Source of the DNA: Chloroflexota bacterium
GTDB lineage: Bacteria; Chloroflexota; Anaerolineae; Anaerolineales; Villigracilaceae
Length of the DNA stretch: 64,000 nt
Reading direction: 5' to 3'
Assembly: GCA_016191845.1 (NCBI GenBank)
Contig: JACPVF010000014.1
Coordinates: forward strand, 1-64,000
Shown: positions 41,170-50,349 of the stretch, piece after piece
How the letters are laid out: each line of letters begins with the position of its first letter
Numbering within the stretch: the stretch's first letter is position 1
The notes under the pieces: model-generated
The model's input: the letters and a program-made list of their open reading frames with translations, nothing else
Databases searched by the model: none
Told to the model about the DNA's origin: nothing
Program-made: the position numbers and the translations under genes

Positions 41170-42158
41170 GCGGCAAGCCGAAATTTGCAATGTACTGGGC
41201 GGCCTCCTGCGGCGGTTGTGAGATCGCAGTGCTCAACACCAATGAGAAGATCCTGGATGTGGACGCCAACTTCGACGTCGTCTTCTGGCCCGTGGCAATG
41301 GACGCCAAGTACAAGGATGTGGAAGCCATGGAAGATGGCTCGATCCTGCTGACGCTTTTCAACGGCGGCATCCGCACGGACGAGAATGAGCACATCGCCA
41401 AACTGCTGCGCCAGAAGTCGAAGATTCTGGTCGCCTTTGGCTCGTGCGCCAACGAAGGCTGCGTGCCCGGGCTGGCCAATTTCTCGTCGATCAAAGACAT
41501 GGTCGACACAGCCTACTCGACCGTCAGCACCGATAACCCGACAGGCATCCGCCCTGTGACCGCGTACGACATGCCTGAAGGGACCATCCGCCTGCCTGCC
41601 CTGAGCCCGATCCTCAAGACCCTCGATCAGGTGGTAGATGTGGATTATTACATGCCTGGCTGCCCGCCCGAGAGTCACCAGATCGCGGCGGTGATCGACC
41701 TGGTCATTCAGGTGCTGCAGGGCAAGGCGGAACTGCCTCCCAAGGGATCGGTCATCGGCGCAGGCAATTCCACCGTATGCGACGAGTGCAAGCGCACGCG
41801 CAACGTCAAGACCATCACCTCCTTCAAGCGCATCTTCGGGCAGGAGCTCGACCCCGAGCTGTGCCTGCTCGAACAGGGCATCCCGTGCAACGGCATCGCC
41901 ACACGCTCGGGCTGCAATGCGCGCTGCCCATCAGCGGGAGCGCAGTGCATCGGCTGTTACGGCCCCGCTGAAGGCGTCGTCGATTACGGCGCGCGGTTGA
42001 TCTCCGCCTTTGCCTCGGTCATCGACGCCAAAGAACCCGACGAGATCGACCACATCCTGGACGGCATCCCCGACCCCGCGGGTCAGTTCTATCGCTTCAA
42101 CCTGGCAGGGTCACTGCTGCGGGCGAACAAATCCGCCTGGGAGAAGGAGAAGGCATAA
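41166..42158 (+). CDS. mvhG: [NiFe] hydrogenase small subunit, Mvh type
   Basis: 330 aa. 'WAASCGGCEIAVLN' binds the proximal cluster. 'GSCANEGCVPG', 'GCPPESHQI' and several C-terminal Cys ('CDECKRTRN', 'CNGIATRSGCNARCP') supply distal clusters. There is no Tat signal, so the enzyme is cytoplasmic. It ends one base into mvhA (TAATG). Confidence 0.92.
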   Translation: MSGKPKFAMYWAASCGGCEIAVLNTNEKILDVDANFDVVFWPVAMDAKYKDVEAMEDGSILLTLFNGGIRTDENEHIAKLLRQKSKILVAFGSCANEGCVPGLANFSSIKDMVDTAYSTVSTDNPTGIRPVTAYDMPEGTIRLPALSPILKTLDQVVDVDYYMPGCPPESHQIAAVIDLVIQVLQGKAELPPKGSVIGAGNSTVCDECKRTRNVKTITSFKRIFGQELDPELCLLEQGIPCNGIATRSGCNARCPSAGAQCIGCYGPAEGVVDYGARLISAFASVIDAKEPDEIDHILDGIPDPAGQFYRFNLAGSLLRANKSAWEKEKA

Positions 42159-43621
42159 TGGCACAACAGATCACCATCGACCCCATCACCCGCCTCGAAG
42201 GTCACGGCAAGATCGAGATCTTCCTCAACGACGAAGGCGATGTGGCCAATACCTACTTCCAGATCCCCGAACTGCGCGGATTCGAACGCTTCTGTGTCGG
42301 CCGCCCCGTCGAAGAGATGCCGCTGCTCACCAACCGCATCTGCGGCGTGTGCCCCGAGGCGCATCACATGGCCGCCGCCAAAGCCGCAGACATGGTCTAC
42401 CACGTCGATCCGCCGCGCACGGCCAAGTTGCTGCGCGAACTGCTCTACATGGCCTTCTACTGCACCGACCACACCACCCACTTCTACGCGCTGGGCGGCC
42501 CCGATTTCGTGATGGGGCCAGACGCGCCCGTCGCCGAGAGAAACATCCTGGGCGTGATCCACAAGGTGGGGCTGGAGATCGGCGGCAAGGTCATCCAGAT
42601 GCGCAAGTTCGGCCACGACACGGTCGAGATCATCGGCGGGCGCAAGGTGCATCCCTGTACCTCCATCCCTGGCGGTCTGACCAAGGGCATCACCGCCGAA
42701 CAGCGCGACCGCATCGAAGAGATGGGCAAGTACGCCGTCGAGTTCGCGCAGTTCTCGCTCAAGCTCTTCACCGACATCGTGCTGGGCAACAAACAATACG
42801 TCGACCTGATCCTGGGCGACGTGTACAACCACAAGACCTACTACATGGGTCTGGTGGACGAGCACAACAAGGTCAACTTCTACGACGGCAAGGTGCGCGT
42901 GGTGAACCCCGAGGGCAGGGAGTTCGTCAAGTATGCTCCCAACGAATACACCGAACACATCGCCGAGCACGTCGAGCCGTGGACCTATCTCAAGTTCCCG
43001 TACCTCAAGAAGGTCGGTTGGAAGGGTTTCGTCGACGGCATGGACTCGGGCGTCTACATGGCCACCCCGCTCTCACGCCTGAACGCCGCCGACGGCATGG
43101 CCACCCCGCTCGCCCAGGAGGAGTACGAACGCTTCTTCGGCACGCTGGATGGAAAACCCGTCCACCAGCGGCTGGCCATCCACTGGGCGCGACTGGTCGA
43201 ACTGCTCTATGCCGCCGAACGCTGGCTGGAACTGGTGCGCGACCCCGAGATCACTTCGCCGCACGTCCACGCCATCCCGACCGAGACGCCCACCGAAGGC
43301 ATCGGCATCGTCGAAGCCCCGCGCGGGACGCTCACCCATCACTACATCACCGACGAGCGCGGCCTGCTCAAGAAGGTCAACCTGATCGTCGGCACCACCA
43401 ACAACTACGCGCCCATCAGCATGTCGATCAACAAAGCCGCGCGCAGTCTGATCAAAAAGGGAAACGTGGTCACTGAGCCGATGCTCAACATGGTCGAGAT
43501 GGCCTTCCGCGCCTATGACCCGTGCTTCGGCTGCGCCACTCACGCCCTGCCTGGCCAGATGCCGCTGCAAGTGACCATTCACGACGCCAAAGGCGAGATC
43601 GTGGATGTGTTAAAACGATAG
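42158..43621 (+). CDS. mvhA: [NiFe] hydrogenase large subunit, group 3c type
   Basis: 487 aa. The Ni-Fe site motifs are L1 'RICGVCPEAHH' (~64) and L2 'DPCFGCATH' near the C-terminus, followed by about 25 residues that the protease would remove. It catalyses H2 oxidation or formation and, through MvhD-HdrABC, couples it to ferredoxin and heterodisulfide reduction. Two long antisense frames here are shadows. Confidence 0.93.
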   Translation: MAQQITIDPITRLEGHGKIEIFLNDEGDVANTYFQIPELRGFERFCVGRPVEEMPLLTNRICGVCPEAHHMAAAKAADMVYHVDPPRTAKLLRELLYMAFYCTDHTTHFYALGGPDFVMGPDAPVAERNILGVIHKVGLEIGGKVIQMRKFGHDTVEIIGGRKVHPCTSIPGGLTKGITAEQRDRIEEMGKYAVEFAQFSLKLFTDIVLGNKQYVDLILGDVYNHKTYYMGLVDEHNKVNFYDGKVRVVNPEGREFVKYAPNEYTEHIAEHVEPWTYLKFPYLKKVGWKGFVDGMDSGVYMATPLSRLNAADGMATPLAQEEYERFFGTLDGKPVHQRLAIHWARLVELLYAAERWLELVRDPEITSPHVHAIPTETPTEGIGIVEAPRGTLTHHYITDERGLLKKVNLIVGTTNNYAPISMSINKAARSLIKKGNVVTEPMLNMVEMAFRAYDPCFGCATHALPGQMPLQVTIHDAKGEIVDVLKR

Positions 43622-43624
43622 CCC

Positions 43625-43682
43625 GTAGGGGCACAGCGGAATATGAAAGATCACGTCCGTAACCGTCTCGCTGTGCCCCTAC
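43625..43682. repeat. Inverted repeat after mvhA
   Basis: GTAGGGGCACAGCG (43625-43638) pairs exactly with CGCTGTGCCCCTAC (43669-43682). It is one of a family of palindromic repeats here (others near 47736, 48872, 49472) and overlaps the leader of the protease gene. Confidence 0.6.
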
Positions 43683-43690
43683 CAGAAACC

Positions 43691-44149
43691 ATGAAAACCA
43701 TCATCATCGGCCTCGGCAATCCCATCCTCAGCGACGATGGCGTCGGCTGGAAGATCGCCGAGGCACTCACGCCCATGGTCCATCGTCCACCGTCCACGGT
43801 CGTGGAAACCGCCTCCCTTGGCGGACTCTCGCTCATGGAACGGCTGGAAGGCTATCAGCGCGCCATCCTGATCGACTCGATGCGAACGGGACTCCGCCCC
43901 ATCGGGACCGTCAGCCTGTTCCCGTTAAACGAGCTGCCCAACGCCGCTGAGAGTCACTCCGCCTCCGCGCACGACACGTCGCTGATGACCGCCCTCGAAA
44001 CAGGCCGCCGCATGGGTCTCGCCCTGCCCGATGAGGTCATGGTCGTCGCCATCGAAGCCAGGACCGTGCACGACTTCTCCGAGGAGCTTTCACCCGAAGT
44101 CGCGGACGCTGTGCCACGAGCAACACAGATGGTGATGGAACTGTTATAA
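43691..44149 (+). CDS. Hydrogenase maturation protease
   Basis: 152 aa from the ATG at 43691. 'GLGNPILSDDGVGW' (Asp/Glu metal site), 'ILIDSM' and 'SAHDTSL' are the HycI/HyaD family motifs that recognise nickel in the large subunit before C-terminal cleavage. The gene follows mvhA, whose tail is its expected substrate. The longer frame starting at 43643 crosses an inverted repeat, so the shorter start is preferred. Confidence 0.88.
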   Translation: MKTIIIGLGNPILSDDGVGWKIAEALTPMVHRPPSTVVETASLGGLSLMERLEGYQRAILIDSMRTGLRPIGTVSLFPLNELPNAAESHSASAHDTSLMTALETGRRMGLALPDEVMVVAIEARTVHDFSEELSPEVADAVPRATQMVMELL

Positions 44150-44151
44150 AG

Positions 44152-44182
44152 AAGTAGGTCACGCTTTCAGCGTGACCTACTT
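44152..44182. terminator. Bidirectional hairpin after the hydrogenase operon
   Basis: AAGTAGGTCACGC (44152-44164) pairs perfectly with GCGTGACCTACTT (44170-44182) over a 5-nt loop, two bases after the protease stop. Confidence 0.7.
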
Positions 44183-44226
44183 ATCCATTTTATCTGTGTT
44201 CATCTGTGGTTGATTGATACCCCGCG

Positions 44227-44274
44227 TCCTTCGACTGCGCCGCGCAAAGGGCGCGCGGCTCCGCTCAGGACGAA
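44227..44274. repeat. Dispersed intergenic repeat
   Basis: CCTTCGACTGCG and CGCTCAGGACGAAG arms flank a GC-rich core. It lies beside the BaiN-like gene's stop and is related to the repeat inside hdrA. Confidence 0.5.
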
Positions 44275-45509
44275 GTACCCAGCGCACTTCCCGCCAGCCA
44301 GCCCGTCGTCCACGCGGACTGGAAGTTAAATCCCCCCGTGATGCCATCGATATCGAGCACTTCGCCCGCGAAGAACAGGTTGGGCGCGATGCGGCTTTGC
44401 ATGGTCTTGAAGTCGACCTCGTCCAGGCGTACGCCACCGCAGGTAACGAACTCTTCCTTGAACTGCCCCTTGCCTTTGACCATGAACTCGCCTGCGGTCA
44501 ATTCGGTCGCCAGTTTGCGCAACTCGACCTTTGAAAGGTTAGCCCAATTCTTGTCACCGATGAATTCGACCAATTGCTTCCACAAGCGGATGGGGATCTG
44601 CGAAAAGGCGGGATGTGTGGAAATCTTCTTGCGCGCGTTGTCCTTCCAATCTTTGTTGCGCTGCAAAATTTCCAAGGCCTTGTCGAAGGTCATCTCGCCC
44701 AGCCAGTTGATCGTGATGGGCGTGTGATATTTCTTTGCATGCAACTCGCGCGCACCCCACGCGGACAGGCGCAGCACGGCAGGTCCGCTCAGACCCCAGT
44801 GCGTGATGAGCAGCGGACCGTGCTGAGTCAGGGCGTCCATCTTGACGGTCACATTTTCCACAGACACACCCGCCAGCCCGTCGATGCGCGGGTCTCTGAC
44901 ATTGAACGTGAACAGCGACGGCACAGGCTCTTCGATGGAATGTCCCAGCGATTGGACGATCTCACGCGTCTTTGAATCGCTGCCCGTGGCGAGCAGCACT
45001 TTTTCAGCCTGCAAGGTCAGCGTCTCTTTCTCCCTACGGACTTCCAGCCAGAAGCCGCCCACGCGCAGTTTCTTCACGCTCAACAAACTGGTCCCCGTCC
45101 AGACTTTGACGCCTGCTTCCTTCGCGCTATTGCGCAGGCAATTTGCGATGGTCTCCGACGAATCGCTGACGGGGAACATGCGCCCGTCGGCTTCGGTCTT
45201 AAGGGTCACATCGTGTGCAGCAAACCACTTGACCGTGTCCGCAGGCTGGAAGCGCGTGAACGCGCCACGCAGCGCCATGCCTCCACGCGGATAGTAGCTG
45301 ACCAGTTGCGCGGGCTCGAAGCAGGCGTGCGTCACGTTGCAGCGTCCGCCGCCCGAGATGAGCACCTTGCCCAGCGTCTGCTGCGCCTTTTCGAGGATCA
45401 GCACCCGCAGGCGCGGGTTCAGCTCCGCGCAACGGATGGCGGCAAAGAATCCCGCGGGCCCGCCGCCCGCCACAATCACGTCCCAGGTCAAAGAAGAGGA
45501 TTGGTTCAT
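44265..45509 (-). CDS. HI0933/BaiN-like flavoprotein
   Basis: 414 aa. The Rossmann motif 'VIVAGGGPAGFFAAI' (~13), 'GGGRCNVTHACF' and a C-terminal 'GEVLDIDGITGGFNFQSAW' are typical of the BaiN/HI0933 NAD(P)/FAD-dependent oxidoreductase family. Members reduce C=C bonds in some substrates, but the substrate here is unknown. It is the last gene of the mevalonate-associated minus-strand set. Confidence 0.88.
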   Translation of the reverse strand: MNQSSSLTWDVIVAGGGPAGFFAAIRCAELNPRLRVLILEKAQQTLGKVLISGGGRCNVTHACFEPAQLVSYYPRGGMALRGAFTRFQPADTVKWFAAHDVTLKTEADGRMFPVSDSSETIANCLRNSAKEAGVKVWTGTSLLSVKKLRVGGFWLEVRREKETLTLQAEKVLLATGSDSKTREIVQSLGHSIEEPVPSLFTFNVRDPRIDGLAGVSVENVTVKMDALTQHGPLLITHWGLSGPAVLRLSAWGARELHAKKYHTPITINWLGEMTFDKALEILQRNKDWKDNARKKISTHPAFSQIPIRLWKQLVEFIGDKNWANLSKVELRKLATELTAGEFMVKGKGQFKEEFVTCGGVRLDEVDFKTMQSRIAPNLFFAGEVLDIDGITGGFNFQSAWTTGWLAGSALGTSS

Positions 45510-45551
45510 ATCAAAAAGCCCTGCCAGTATAACCTGACAGGGCCATGCTCG

Positions 45552-46718
45552 CTACTCGATTCTCTCCAGGATGTGACTGACCGCCGTCGAGGCAGGACCG
45601 CCCAACGATTGGATCAATCCAAAGCGTGCCCCCTCGACTTGATTCTTCCCCGCCTGCCCCCGCAGTTGGATCGTCGCTTCGACGGCCTGATACACGCCCG
45701 CGGCTCCGCCGGGGAATCCGCGCGCCTTCATACCGCCCATTGTGGCACACGGGATGCGGCCTTTCAGGCCGATCGCACCCTCGGCGGCCAGTTTCCAGCC
45801 GCTGCCCTTGATCGCAAATCCGACCGCCTCGAGCTGCAGCGCGGCATAGATGCTGAACGCATCGTGGTACTCGAAGAAGTCGATCCCGTCGAGCGGCAGG
45901 CCGACCTGCTTCATGGCCTTGCCTGCCGAGATCTGGGCCGTGTCAAAGAAGAGCGGATCCTTGCGGTCGTGCAGGGCCAGCGTACCCGCAGCGGCAGCGG
46001 AGCCCGCCACCTTCACGAGTGGATGCGAAGCAGGCCAATTTGACGGGATCAAGTCGCGGCGGGTGAGCACCAGCGCCGCAGCGCCGTCGGCGTTGGGGGC
46101 CATGTCGAACATGTTGAGCGGGTCGCTGACCATCTCCGCCTTGGCATAAGTTTCAGGCTTGATGGCCTTCTGGAACATGGCGTACTGGTTGCCTGCGCCA
46201 TTGGCATGCGCGGTAAGCGCAAAGCCCGCAAAACCATCGGCAGGGACGTGGTATTCGTGCATGTAACGACGCATCAGCAGCGCCGCCTGCGCCGAGGCCG
46301 TCAGTCCCTGCACGGCCTCGTAATCCGAGTCGCCCGTGGTGGCAATGGCGGCGTCCACATCCGAGCCGACCTTGTCGGTGAATTTTTCCACACCGACGAC
46401 CAGCGCCACATCCACCAGGCCGCTCTTGACAGCCAGGTAGCCCTGTCGCAGCGCCGCCCCACCCGAGGCGCCCGCCGCCTCGACGGTCACCGCCTCGATG
46501 CCCGTCAGGCCTGCGTAATCTGTCAGGAGCGCGCCGAGATGCGCCTGGTTCGAGAGGTTCGGTGAAAGCATGTTGCCGACGAACAAAGCCTGCGGCGTCA
46601 GCCCGCCTGCGTCCTTGACGGCAGCCTGGATTGCGTGAAATGCCAGTTCACGCAGGCTGATATCCCAGTGTTCGCCGACTTCGGTTTGTCCGATCCCTGC
46701 AATAACGATATCTGTCAT
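45552..46718 (-). CDS. Thiolase-fold protein lacking catalytic Cys and His
   Basis: 388 aa from the ATG at 46718. It has the thiolase fold of the archaeal acetoacetyl-CoA thiolase type ('NMLSPNLSNQAHLGALLTDY', 'VVGVEKFTD', 'FFEYHDAF'). The usual nucleophile region reads 'VEAAGASGGAALRQG', with Gly (GGC) where Cys is expected. The C-terminal 'GGMKARGFPGGAAGVYQ' has Phe where His of the GHP motif is expected. The His of 'HDAF' is kept. With DUF35 and HMG-CoA synthase this could be a structural partner rather than an active thiolase. This is read directly from the DNA; loss of activity is inference. Confidence 0.8.
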   Translation of the reverse strand: MTDIVIAGIGQTEVGEHWDISLRELAFHAIQAAVKDAGGLTPQALFVGNMLSPNLSNQAHLGALLTDYAGLTGIEAVTVEAAGASGGAALRQGYLAVKSGLVDVALVVGVEKFTDKVGSDVDAAIATTGDSDYEAVQGLTASAQAALLMRRYMHEYHVPADGFAGFALTAHANGAGNQYAMFQKAIKPETYAKAEMVSDPLNMFDMAPNADGAAALVLTRRDLIPSNWPASHPLVKVAGSAAAAGTLALHDRKDPLFFDTAQISAGKAMKQVGLPLDGIDFFEYHDAFSIYAALQLEAVGFAIKGSGWKLAAEGAIGLKGRIPCATMGGMKARGFPGGAAGVYQAVEATIQLRGQAGKNQVEGARFGLIQSLGGPASTAVSHILERIE

Positions 46719-46753
46719 GATGGTTCCTCTATGAGGTCGGGAGGACCCCGTCC

Positions 46754-47722
46754 TTACCAAATACTCTTCAAAAATTTCAACTTCTCAGCCGTCTGATAAC
46801 TGCCACCACCTTCGTGACCGTTATACGGATAGACCTCGATGTCCTTCTCACCAGCCCAGTGATTGTAGGCCGCGAAGACCGTCGACGGCGGACAGACCTG
46901 GTCCATCAGTGCGGTCGAGAAGAGCGCCTTAGCATGAGAGCGCGCCGCAAAGTTGACGCCATCAAAATAGGACAATGTCTCGAAAACGGTCTCGATCTTG
47001 TTCCGATGCGTGTGGCAATATTCTGCGATCTCTTTGTACGGGAAGGTATCCACCAGTTCGGTGGCACGGCGATAGTGACACAGGAACGGCACATCAGGCA
47101 AGGCTGCCGTCACATCGGGGACCAGGCCTGCGGCGGCGATGGTGATGCCGCCTCCCTGCGAGCCGCCCGTCACGGCAATGCGCGAAGCATCCACGGCGGG
47201 GTGACTGCGAGCCGCGTCGATGGCGCGCGCGGCGTCAGTGAAGACGCGGCGGTAGTAGTAATGCTGCGGGTCGAGGATGCCCTTGGTCATACTGCCGGGA
47301 TAATGCGCGTTGCCGCCGTCGGCGTACAGGTCGGGCGTGTCGCCAGGGGACCAGGTGCTGCCCTGCCCGCGCGTGTCCATGATGAAGTGGGCATAGCCCG
47401 CGCTGGACCACAACAGCCAGTCAATGGGCAGGCTGCGTCCGCCGCCGTAGCCGATATATTCGACCACGCATGGGAGCGGATGTTTTGCCCCGGCAGGCAG
47501 GATCAGCCAGCCCTTGATGGGCTGCCCGCCGAAGCCTGAGTACGTCACATCGAACATTTCCTGCGCCGACAGGCCGTAGTCCACGCGTTCGAAGCTCGCA
47601 TTCAGCGGATGGGCACGCGCCTCCTCCAGTGTGGATTTCCAGAAGGCGTCGAAGTCCGCGGGCTCGGTGCGCGCGGGGCGATAGGTCTTGAGTTCGTCGA
47701 GGGAAAGGTCAAAGAAGGCCAT
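46754..47722 (-). CDS. CE7-type acetyl esterase (AXE1/cephalosporin-C deacetylase family)
   Basis: 322 aa from the ATG at 47722. It has an alpha/beta hydrolase core with '[12 protein letters not shown]' (nucleophile Ser), an N-terminal '[12 protein letters not shown]', 'DTRGQGST' and 'YNGHEGG' with the catalytic His. CE7 enzymes remove acetyl groups from xylo-oligosaccharides and cephalosporins. It is cytoplasmic (no signal peptide). Location between two mevalonate-type genes is probably accidental. A xylan link with the GH10 enzyme at 5365 is only suggestive. Confidence 0.88.
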   Translation of the reverse strand: MAFFDLSLDELKTYRPARTEPADFDAFWKSTLEEARAHPLNASFERVDYGLSAQEMFDVTYSGFGGQPIKGWLILPAGAKHPLPCVVEYIGYGGGRSLPIDWLLWSSAGYAHFIMDTRGQGSTWSPGDTPDLYADGGNAHYPGSMTKGILDPQHYYYRRVFTDAARAIDAARSHPAVDASRIAVTGGSQGGGITIAAAGLVPDVTAALPDVPFLCHYRRATELVDTFPYKEIAEYCHTHRNKIETVFETLSYFDGVNFAARSHAKALFSTALMDQVCPPSTVFAAYNHWAGEKDIEVYPYNGHEGGGSYQTAEKLKFLKSIW

Positions 47723-47735
47723 GTGGATTCCAATC

Positions 47736-47764
47736 GTAGGGGGCGGACGGCCGTCCGCCCCTAC
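47736..47764. repeat. Palindromic repeat
   Basis: A 29-base near-perfect palindrome beginning GTAGGGGGCGGACGG, between the HMG-CoA synthase and esterase genes. Confidence 0.6.
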
Positions 47765-47768
47765 CAAA

Positions 47769-48848
47769 TTATCTCATCGCCAGCTTGCCGCGATAGCGGA
47801 CGTAGGTGGCGTAGTCGATCTCGGTGCGGCGCGCGATGTATTCCTGCGTCTTGGTCGCCAGGGATTGGCGCTCGGTGATCCTGTCGGTGACGGTAATGTC
47901 AAAGGCGTCGGAGCCAGCGCCCGAGCCGAAGGAAACCATCAGGATACGGTCACCAGGCTGGGCCAGGTCGAGGGTGGCGGTCAGACCGATGATGGCGGCG
48001 CCCGCGTAGGTGTTGCCGATAACGGGCACCAGCAGTCCAGGCGCGATCTGCTCGGGGGTGAATCCCAACTGTCCCGCCACGCGCTGGGGGAATTTGGTAT
48101 TCGGCTGGTGGAAGATGGCCCACTTGTAATCCTTGGCAGTGGTGCCCATGGCTTCCATCATGTGTGTGGCCGCTTCGGTGATGTGTTTGAAGTAGGCGGG
48201 TTCACCCGTGAAGCGCATGCCATGTTCAGGATACTTTTGATATTCACGGCGCCAGAAGTCGGGCGTGTCGGTGACGTAGGAGTACGAGGCGTTGATCACG
48301 GCCAGCGACTCTTCGGCGGGGCCGACGATGTACGCGCCGCCGCCCGCGCCCGCGGTGTATTCGAGCGCGTCGCCAGGCTTGCCCTGCGCGGTGTCCATGC
48401 CAATGGCCATGGCGTAATGTCCCATGCCCGAGCCGACCAGGCCCATCGCGGCGACCAGCGCTTCGGTGCCCGCTTTGCAGGCGAATTCCCAGTCGGCGGC
48501 CTGCGTGTTGGGCACTGCGCCGATGGCTTCCGCCACCAGTGTGGAGGTCGGCTTGACGGCGTACGGATGCGACTCCGAGCCAACCCAGACCGCGCGCAGT
48601 TCATGCGGGTCGATCTGGGCGCGGAGCATGGCATTGCGCGCCGCCTCGATGGACATGGTGATCACGTCCTCGTCGAGGCCAGGCACGGCCTTTTCCTTGA
48701 TTGGCAGGCCCGCGCCCTTGCCGCCCGTCCAAACACGGGCGACTTCCTTCGCAGGCAGACGATAACGCGGCACGTAGGCACCATAGCCGACGATGCCAAC
48801 AGGCTTGGCGGGTTTGAGTAAAGTGGGGGAGGTTTGAGGAGTTGTCAT
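47769..48848 (-). CDS. Hydroxymethylglutaryl-CoA synthase, archaeal type
   Basis: 359 aa. '[14 protein letters not shown]', the catalytic Cys in '[10 protein letters not shown]', the His in 'HQPNTKFP' and the acid in 'GLDEDVITM' are the HMGCS residues. It condenses acetoacetyl-CoA with acetyl-CoA. The short archaeal form normally works in a complex with a thiolase and DUF35 protein, both encoded in this window. It is followed by a class II HMG-CoA reductase gene upstream on the same strand. Confidence 0.9.
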   Translation of the reverse strand: MTTPQTSPTLLKPAKPVGIVGYGAYVPRYRLPAKEVARVWTGGKGAGLPIKEKAVPGLDEDVITMSIEAARNAMLRAQIDPHELRAVWVGSESHPYAVKPTSTLVAEAIGAVPNTQAADWEFACKAGTEALVAAMGLVGSGMGHYAMAIGMDTAQGKPGDALEYTAGAGGGAYIVGPAEESLAVINASYSYVTDTPDFWRREYQKYPEHGMRFTGEPAYFKHITEAATHMMEAMGTTAKDYKWAIFHQPNTKFPQRVAGQLGFTPEQIAPGLLVPVIGNTYAGAAIIGLTATLDLAQPGDRILMVSFGSGAGSDAFDITVTDRITERQSLATKTQEYIARRTEIDYATYVRYRGKLAMR

Positions 48849-48871
48849 TTCATTCCTTAATTTTTATCAGG

Positions 48872-48900
48872 GTAGGCGCGACCCGACGGGTCGCGCCTAC
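48872..48900. repeat. Palindromic repeat
   Basis: GTAGGCGCGACCC, a GAC centre, then GGGTCGCGCCTAC, in the HMGS-HMGR gap. It resembles the copy inside the HMG-CoA reductase gene. Confidence 0.65.
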
Positions 48901-48904
48901 AATA

Positions 48905-50203
48905 TTATGATTTCATTTCCTTTAAAATCTCTTCTGCCCGATCAATTCTAACCACCTTTTCCGCCACCATCTGCGCGGCGACCTTTTCGACCAGGTCCGC
49001 GCTGGCGCCTGCGGCGATGGCGACCTGACGCGCGTGCAGCGACATGTGTCCGCGCTGGATGCCTTCGGTGGCGAGGGCGCGCAGGGCAGCCATGTTCTGG
49101 GCCAGTCCAACTGAAACGATGATCTCGGCCAGTTCGCTGGCGGTTTTGACGCCCATCAGCTTGACGGCGGCCTGCGCGGCGGAATGCACCTTGGTCGCCC
49201 CGCCGACGATGCCCACCGCCATCGGCATTTCCAGCGTGCCAACCAGGTCCCCGTCCCTGTTCTTGCCCCAGGTGGAGAGCGAAGTGTAACGTCCCGAGCG
49301 CGCAGCATAAGCATGTGCGCCCGCTTCAATGGCGCGCCAGTCGTTGCCCGTGGCGATGACCACCGCGTCCACACCGTTCATAATGCCCTTGTTGTGCGTA
49401 GCCGCGCGGTACGGGTCGGAGGCGGCGAAGGCATACGCCTCAATGATCCCATCGCGGACACGCTCGCCCGTGTAAGGGCGACCCGACGGGTCGCCCCCAC
49501 CGAAGGCCAGTTCCTTGACAGGGATGACACAGCGCGCGCGCGCAATGCGGCGGTCCGCCAGATTGGAGAGGATGCGCAAGTGGACGCGTCCGCCCGTGAT
49601 GGCTTCGATGCGCGGAGCCAGCCGTTCGCAGGCCGTGTTGACCGCGTTCGCGCCCATCGCGTCGCGCACGTCATAAATGAGATGGACCACGAGAAACGCG
49701 CCGATGGGCGAATCGTCGATGACCCGCACTTCGAGGTCACGCGCGCCGCCGCCGAATTTCTTGAGGACGGGGTCGATGGAATCCGCTTCGGCCAACAGGT
49801 CCGCTTTATGCTCGTAAACTTTCAGCCGCGTCGCGTGGACATCGTCCACGTCCAGCAGTTGCATCTGGCCGATCATCTCGGGCGCCGAACAGGTGGCTTG
49901 GAATCCACCACCCGCACGAGCCAGTTTGGCCATGAACGAGGCGCCTGCCACCACCGATGGCTCCTCCAGCGTCATCGGCACCAGCACATCACGGCCATTG
50001 ACCTGGAAGTTGAGCCCGATCCCCAGCGGCAGGCTGAACATACCCACGGCATTCTCCACCATGTGGTCGGCGGCCTCGGGGGTGAGTCCGCCCGTGGTGA
50101 ACGGGGTCAGGCCATCGGTCGGGAAATCAGCGGAGGCGGCCACTTTGGCGAGGCGGTCATCCAGGCTTAGGTTATAAAATCCAGAAATGCGGGAATTGGT
50201 CAT
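48905..50203 (-). CDS. mvaA: HMG-CoA reductase, class II
   Basis: 432 aa. 'ENAVGMFSLPLGIGLNFQVN' (Glu), 'DAMGANAVNT', 'THNKGIMNGVDAVVIATGND' (Lys) and 'HMSLHARQVA' (His) give the HMG-CoA reductase active site of class II enzymes. It reduces HMG-CoA to mevalonate. AAAGG precedes the ATG at 50203. An unusual 'FGGGDPSGRPYT' stretch at about residue 235-245, encoded by a palindromic repeat, looks like an insertion of about 6-10 residues. Confidence 0.92.
   Translation of the reverse strand: MTNSRISGFYNLSLDDRLAKVAASADFPTDGLTPFTTGGLTPEAADHMVENAVGMFSLPLGIGLNFQVNGRDVLVPMTLEEPSVVAGASFMAKLARAGGGFQATCSAPEMIGQMQLLDVDDVHATRLKVYEHKADLLAEADSIDPVLKKFGGGARDLEVRVIDDSPIGAFLVVHLIYDVRDAMGANAVNTACERLAPRIEAITGGRVHLRILSNLADRRIARARCVIPVKELAFGGGDPSGRPYTGERVRDGIIEAYAFAASDPYRAATHNKGIMNGVDAVVIATGNDWRAIEAGAHAYAARSGRYTSLSTWGKNRDGDLVGTLEMPMAVGIVGGATKVHSAAQAAVKLMGVKTASELAEIIVSVGLAQNMAALRALATEGIQRGHMSLHARQVAIAAGASADLVEKVAAQMVAEKVVRIDRAEEILKEMKS
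49472..49500. repeat. Palindromic repeat inside the HMG-CoA reductase gene
   Basis: GTAAGGGCGACCC, a GAC centre and GGGTCGCCCCCAC. It is in frame on the minus strand and closely related to 48872-48900. Confidence 0.65.
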
Positions 50204-50303
50204 CAGTTTACCTTTTGCGCTATTATATTTCGTCGGCCCGCCAAAATCTATCAAAACCGACCCAAAACCAGCCTTGCAATGCCTCGACAAACACCTCGTC
50301 GTT

Positions 50304-50331
50304 TTGAATCCTGACAAAACTTGGATATAAT
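50304..50331 (+). promoter_or_regulatory. Promoter of the histidine kinase gene
   Basis: TTGAAT (50304-50309), a 16-base spacer and TATAAT (50326-50331), 18 bases before the ATG. Confidence 0.55.
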
Positions 50332-50349
50332 ACCGTTGAGGTGTCTTAA

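Noticed and set aside
42010-43476. Long plus-strand frame across the hydrogenase large subunit gene
   Set aside because: It is a shadow of mvhA in another frame: Arg/His-rich translation with no motif, while mvhA carries both Ni-Fe motifs.
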